A DNA stretch of 64,000 bases from NCBI RefSeq assembly GCF_006636215.1, contig NZ_VIFM01000010.1, forward strand, positions 1-64,000, in the 5' to 3' direction. This stretch comes from Myxococcus llanfairpwllgwyngyllgogerychwyrndrobwllllantysiliogogogochensis. Lineage in GTDB: Bacteria; Myxococcota; Myxococcia; Myxococcales; Myxococcaceae. Positions 18,311 to 64,000 of this stretch are shown piece by piece; position 1 is the stretch's first letter; every line of letters begins with the position of its first letter. Under the pieces are notes generated by a model. The model saw only the letters and a list, made by a program, of their open reading frames with translations, was not told where the DNA came from and made no database searches. Made by a program: the position numbers and the translations under genes.

Positions 18311-20614
18311 TTGACGGAATCGAATCAGGCGGCGGTCGGGTTGGTCGTGAAGCTGCCATTCGCGACGCCGGAGGAGTTCCTGGCGAAGTACGGCGGCAAC
18401 GTCACCCGGGGTGGCATCTACCTGCGCGCTCGCGCGGTGAAGCCTCCGGGGACGGCCGTCACGCTGGACCTTCGGCTGGCGAGCGGCGAGCGGCTCATCC
18501 ACGCGCAGGCCGTGGTCCACTTCGTCACCGGGCAGGGAGGCCAGGGCGTGGTGGGCATGGGCCTGCGCTTCCTGGGGATGGACCCCCAGACGCGCCGCTT
18601 CCTCGACTTGGCGGTCGCCGCCCTGCCCCACGCCCAGTCGGACGTGCCCCCGGTCCCCACGGGCGTGGGTGCTCCGGACTACACCGTCCCACCTCCGCCA
18701 CAGCAGGCGAATCCCCAGGTCGTCGCCGCCCAGGTCGTCCCTCCTCCGGGCGGAGTCACCCCGGTGCCCGCGACGATGATGTCGGACGCGGCGTTGGACC
18801 TGAACACGGCGGAGCCCAAGCGCGCGGGTGTGGTGATTGGCATCGACCTGGGCACGACGAACTCGTGTGCCGCCTATGTGCGCAACGGCAAGCCCGGGGT
18901 GCTCAACAGTCGCGAGGGCCACAACACGGTGCCCTCCATCATCGCCGTGAACACGCGCGGCAAGCTGGTGGTGGGCCACCCCGCCAAGGGGCAGATGCTC
19001 ACCAACCCCCGGCACACGGTGTACGGCGCCAAGCGCCTGGTGGGGCGCGCATACGAGTCCGCCATCGTCGGGGCCATCAAGGACAAGTTCCACTACGAGA
19101 TCACCGCAGGAGAGAACGGTGACGCGGGCGTGAAGCTGTCGGACCGCGTCTACACGCTCCAGCAGATCTCCGCGCTCATCCTGCGCGAGGTGCGCGAAGT
19201 CGCCCAGAACCAGCTGGGCCAGCCCGTGTCCCGCGCCGTCATCACCGTCCCGGCGTACTACAACGACAACCAGCGCCACGCGGTGCGCGAGGCCGGCAAG
19301 CTCGCGGGGCTCTACGTCGAGCGCATCCTCAACGAGCCCACCGCCGCGGCGCTCGCGTACGGCTACGGCCGCAAGCTCAACCAGCGCGTGCTGGTGTACG
19401 ACCTGGGCGGTGGCACGTTCGACGCGTCCGTGCTGGAGCTGGCCGACAACGTCTACGAGGTCATCTCCACCGGCGGCGACACCTTCCTGGGTGGCATCGA
19501 CTTCGACAACGCCATCGTCGCGTACCTGCTGGAGGAGTTTCAGAAGAAGACGGGCCGGGCCTTCCAGGGCGACCGGGTGGCCATGCAGCGCATCAACGAC
19601 GCGGCGGAGCGCGCGAAGTGCGCGCTGTCGGAGCGCTCGGAGATGCGGGTGCATGTGGCCTTCGTCACGATGATCGAGGACAAGCCGTACGACCTGGACG
19701 TCACGCTCACGCGGCAGAAGCTCATCGAGCTGACGGAAGGCCTCGTCGACCGCACCGTCCAGGTCTGCGAGGAGGTCCTGCGGGTGAAGAACCTGGGCCC
19801 CAAGGACATCGACGAGGTCATCCTCGTCGGAGGCCAGAGTCGCTTCCCGCTGGTGCACGAGAAGATCACCCGCTTCTTCGGCAAGCCGCCGAGCAAGGGC
19901 GTCCACCCCGACGAAGCGGTGGCCCTGGGGGCCGCGCTCCTGGCGCACAGCCTGGGGCAGTTGGAAGGCGTGGTGCTCATCGACGTGCTCCCCATGGCCA
20001 TTGGCGTGGGCCTGCCCGGTGGACGCTTCAAGCCCGTGCTGGAGCGCAACACCTCGCTGCCCTCCACCAAGAGCTACACCCTCTCCACGCACCGCGACGG
20101 CCAGACGGAGCTGGAGCTCACCGTGTTCCAGGGTGACTCCGACAAGGCGTCCGACAACGAGTACCTGGGCACGCTGAAGCTCGCGGGACTGCCCAAGCTC
20201 CCGCGTGGCGCCGTGCAGGTGTCGGTGACGTTCGAGGTGAACAACGAGTCACTGTTGAAGGTCACCGCGCGCGAGTCCTCCTCAGGGCGCGAGGTGACGA
20301 GCACCTTCTCCACGCGCGACACGCCCGACGCCGTGAAGGCGAAGCTCGCCCAGTTGGACGCCGAAGGAACCGCCGCCGCGGCACAGGCGACGGGCTCCAC
20401 GCCGACGCGCACCGTGAGCACGACGGGAACAGGCACCGCCAGTCCGGCGCCGATGAGGGCTCCTGCGGGCGTGACAACTACCTCGGCCCCACGAATCGCT
20501 CCTCCGAAGGTCACAGCCGCGCCGCAATCCAACGTCCACGCGGTACCGGCCTTGGTGAGCGCGAAGTCGCGAGGCTTCGTGCGATGGCTCAAAGGCTTGT
20601 TCGGTAGGGCCTGA
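18311..20614 (+). CDS. PilZ-Hsp70 fusion protein (DnaK-like)
   Basis: A 767-aa protein that appears to start at TTG 18311 (AGGAA 9 nt upstream); no earlier ATG includes the PilZ fold. Residues 9-104 form a PilZ-type domain of the kind common in myxobacteria. The NVTRGG loop (30-35) approximates the (D/N)xSxxG half of the c-di-GMP motif, but no clear RxxxR is seen, so nucleotide binding is doubtful. After a Pro-rich linker (about 112-170) comes an Hsp70 ATPase domain: GIDLGTTNS (177-185), YDLGGGTFD, GGDTFLGG, VGGQSR. A beta substrate-binding domain follows. The usual helical lid is replaced by a Thr/Ala/Pro-rich stretch and a basic amphipathic end (RGFVRWLKGLFGRA). It may link second-messenger or polarity signals to chaperone activity. 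It is not the housekeeping DnaK. Confidence 0.85.
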   Translation: MTESNQAAVGLVVKLPFATPEEFLAKYGGNVTRGGIYLRARAVKPPGTAVTLDLRLASGERLIHAQAVVHFVTGQGGQGVVGMGLRFLGMDPQTRRFLDLAVAALPHAQSDVPPVPTGVGAPDYTVPPPPQQANPQVVAAQVVPPPGGVTPVPATMMSDAALDLNTAEPKRAGVVIGIDLGTTNSCAAYVRNGKPGVLNSREGHNTVPSIIAVNTRGKLVVGHPAKGQMLTNPRHTVYGAKRLVGRAYESAIVGAIKDKFHYEITAGENGDAGVKLSDRVYTLQQISALILREVREVAQNQLGQPVSRAVITVPAYYNDNQRHAVREAGKLAGLYVERILNEPTAAALAYGYGRKLNQRVLVYDLGGGTFDASVLELADNVYEVISTGGDTFLGGIDFDNAIVAYLLEEFQKKTGRAFQGDRVAMQRINDAAERAKCALSERSEMRVHVAFVTMIEDKPYDLDVTLTRQKLIELTEGLVDRTVQVCEEVLRVKNLGPKDIDEVILVGGQSRFPLVHEKITRFFGKPPSKGVHPDEAVALGAALLAHSLGQLEGVVLIDVLPMAIGVGLPGGRFKPVLERNTSLPSTKSYTLSTHRDGQTELELTVFQGDSDKASDNEYLGTLKLAGLPKLPRGAVQVSVTFEVNNESLLKVTARESSSGREVTSTFSTRDTPDAVKAKLAQLDAEGTAAAAQATGSTPTRTVSTTGTGTASPAPMRAPAGVTTTSAPRIAPPKVTAAPQSNVHAVPALVSAKSRGFVRWLKGLFGRA

Positions 20615-20633
20615 GTCTCGATTTCTTGCTGAG

Positions 20634-20719
20634 AGTGGATCAGTCCTCCTTCCACTTTCACGCTGGGAATGAAGATGCATGTGGGTAGGCGTTGAGGCCC
20701 GCGATTGTCGGCCTCGCCT
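20634..20719 (+). terminator. Hairpins after the PilZ-Hsp70 gene
   Basis: Two inverted repeats lie in the 152-nt gap before the NRPS gene. One is AGTGGA (20634-20639) / TCCACT (20651-20656), followed by TTCAC. The other is AGGC..GAGGCC (20687-20699) / GGCCTCGCCT (20710-20719) with a 3-nt bulge, followed by GTTATTAAG. Either could act as a weak terminator, or the second as a leader hairpin of the NRPS transcript. No convincing promoter was found here. Confidence 0.35.
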
Positions 20720-20766
20720 GTTATTAAGCCGCCGGCCGCAATCAGCCCGGACGAGCTCCACACCCC

Positions 20767-64000
<43,234 letters not shown>

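Overview
The window reads as a myxobacterial (Myxococcus/Corallococcus-like) chromosome. It is very GC-rich with strong G/C third-position bias, carries guaA/guaB and an S46 dipeptidyl-peptidase, has a PilZ domain fused to Hsp70, and contains a giant hybrid NRPS/PKS gene. No rRNA, tRNA or CRISPR array was recognised.

Region 1 (1 to about 9.3 kb) looks like an integrated single-stranded-DNA-type virus or related element. Almost all genes lie on the minus strand and are tightly packed with 4-nt ATGA/GTGA overlaps: a 410-aa zinc-ribbon protein, four small coupled genes, a possible Cys-rich gene, an HUH-type rolling-circle Rep, a Pro-rich membrane protein, a P9/HerA-like packaging-type ATPase, a 57-aa single-pass membrane protein, a 476-aa soluble beta-rich protein (candidate double-jelly-roll capsid protein) and a Pro-rich membrane-anchored protein cut by the window edge. 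One small HTH gene runs opposite, next to palindromic operator-like DNA. No integrase is visible. The right edge carries a dif-like XerC/XerD site at 9275-9302, which suggests Xer-mediated integration.

Region 2 (9.4-20.6 kb) is ordinary chromosome: an ADOP-type duplicated FtsX/MacB permease, a secreted DPP7-type S46 peptidase, guaA (GMP synthetase), a lipoprotein, guaB (IMP dehydrogenase) and the PilZ-Hsp70 fusion. The two GMP-pathway genes are on the minus strand, with intrinsic terminators between convergent genes.

Region 3 (20.767 kb to the right edge) is one uninterrupted open frame of at least 14,411 codons, still open at base 64000. It encodes an assembly line: FAAL-ACP loading; five NRPS modules (module 1 with an N-methyltransferase inside its A domain); a KS-AT(malonyl)-ACP PKS module; a C domain followed by a degenerate A domain split by a luciferase-like monooxygenase, with no carrier; five more C-A-T modules; and the start of another C domain. 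I saw no epimerase, ketoreductase or thioesterase domain in the visible part. The expected product is an N-acylated linear or later-released lipopeptide with one oxidised polyketide insertion. Near-identical modules (3171-bp period) and a duplicated A-domain block with foreign-looking codon use show growth by recent internal duplication and A-domain replacement. From memory only, the architecture recalls the single-gene myxoprincomide synthetase of Myxococcus xanthus, but this one appears longer.
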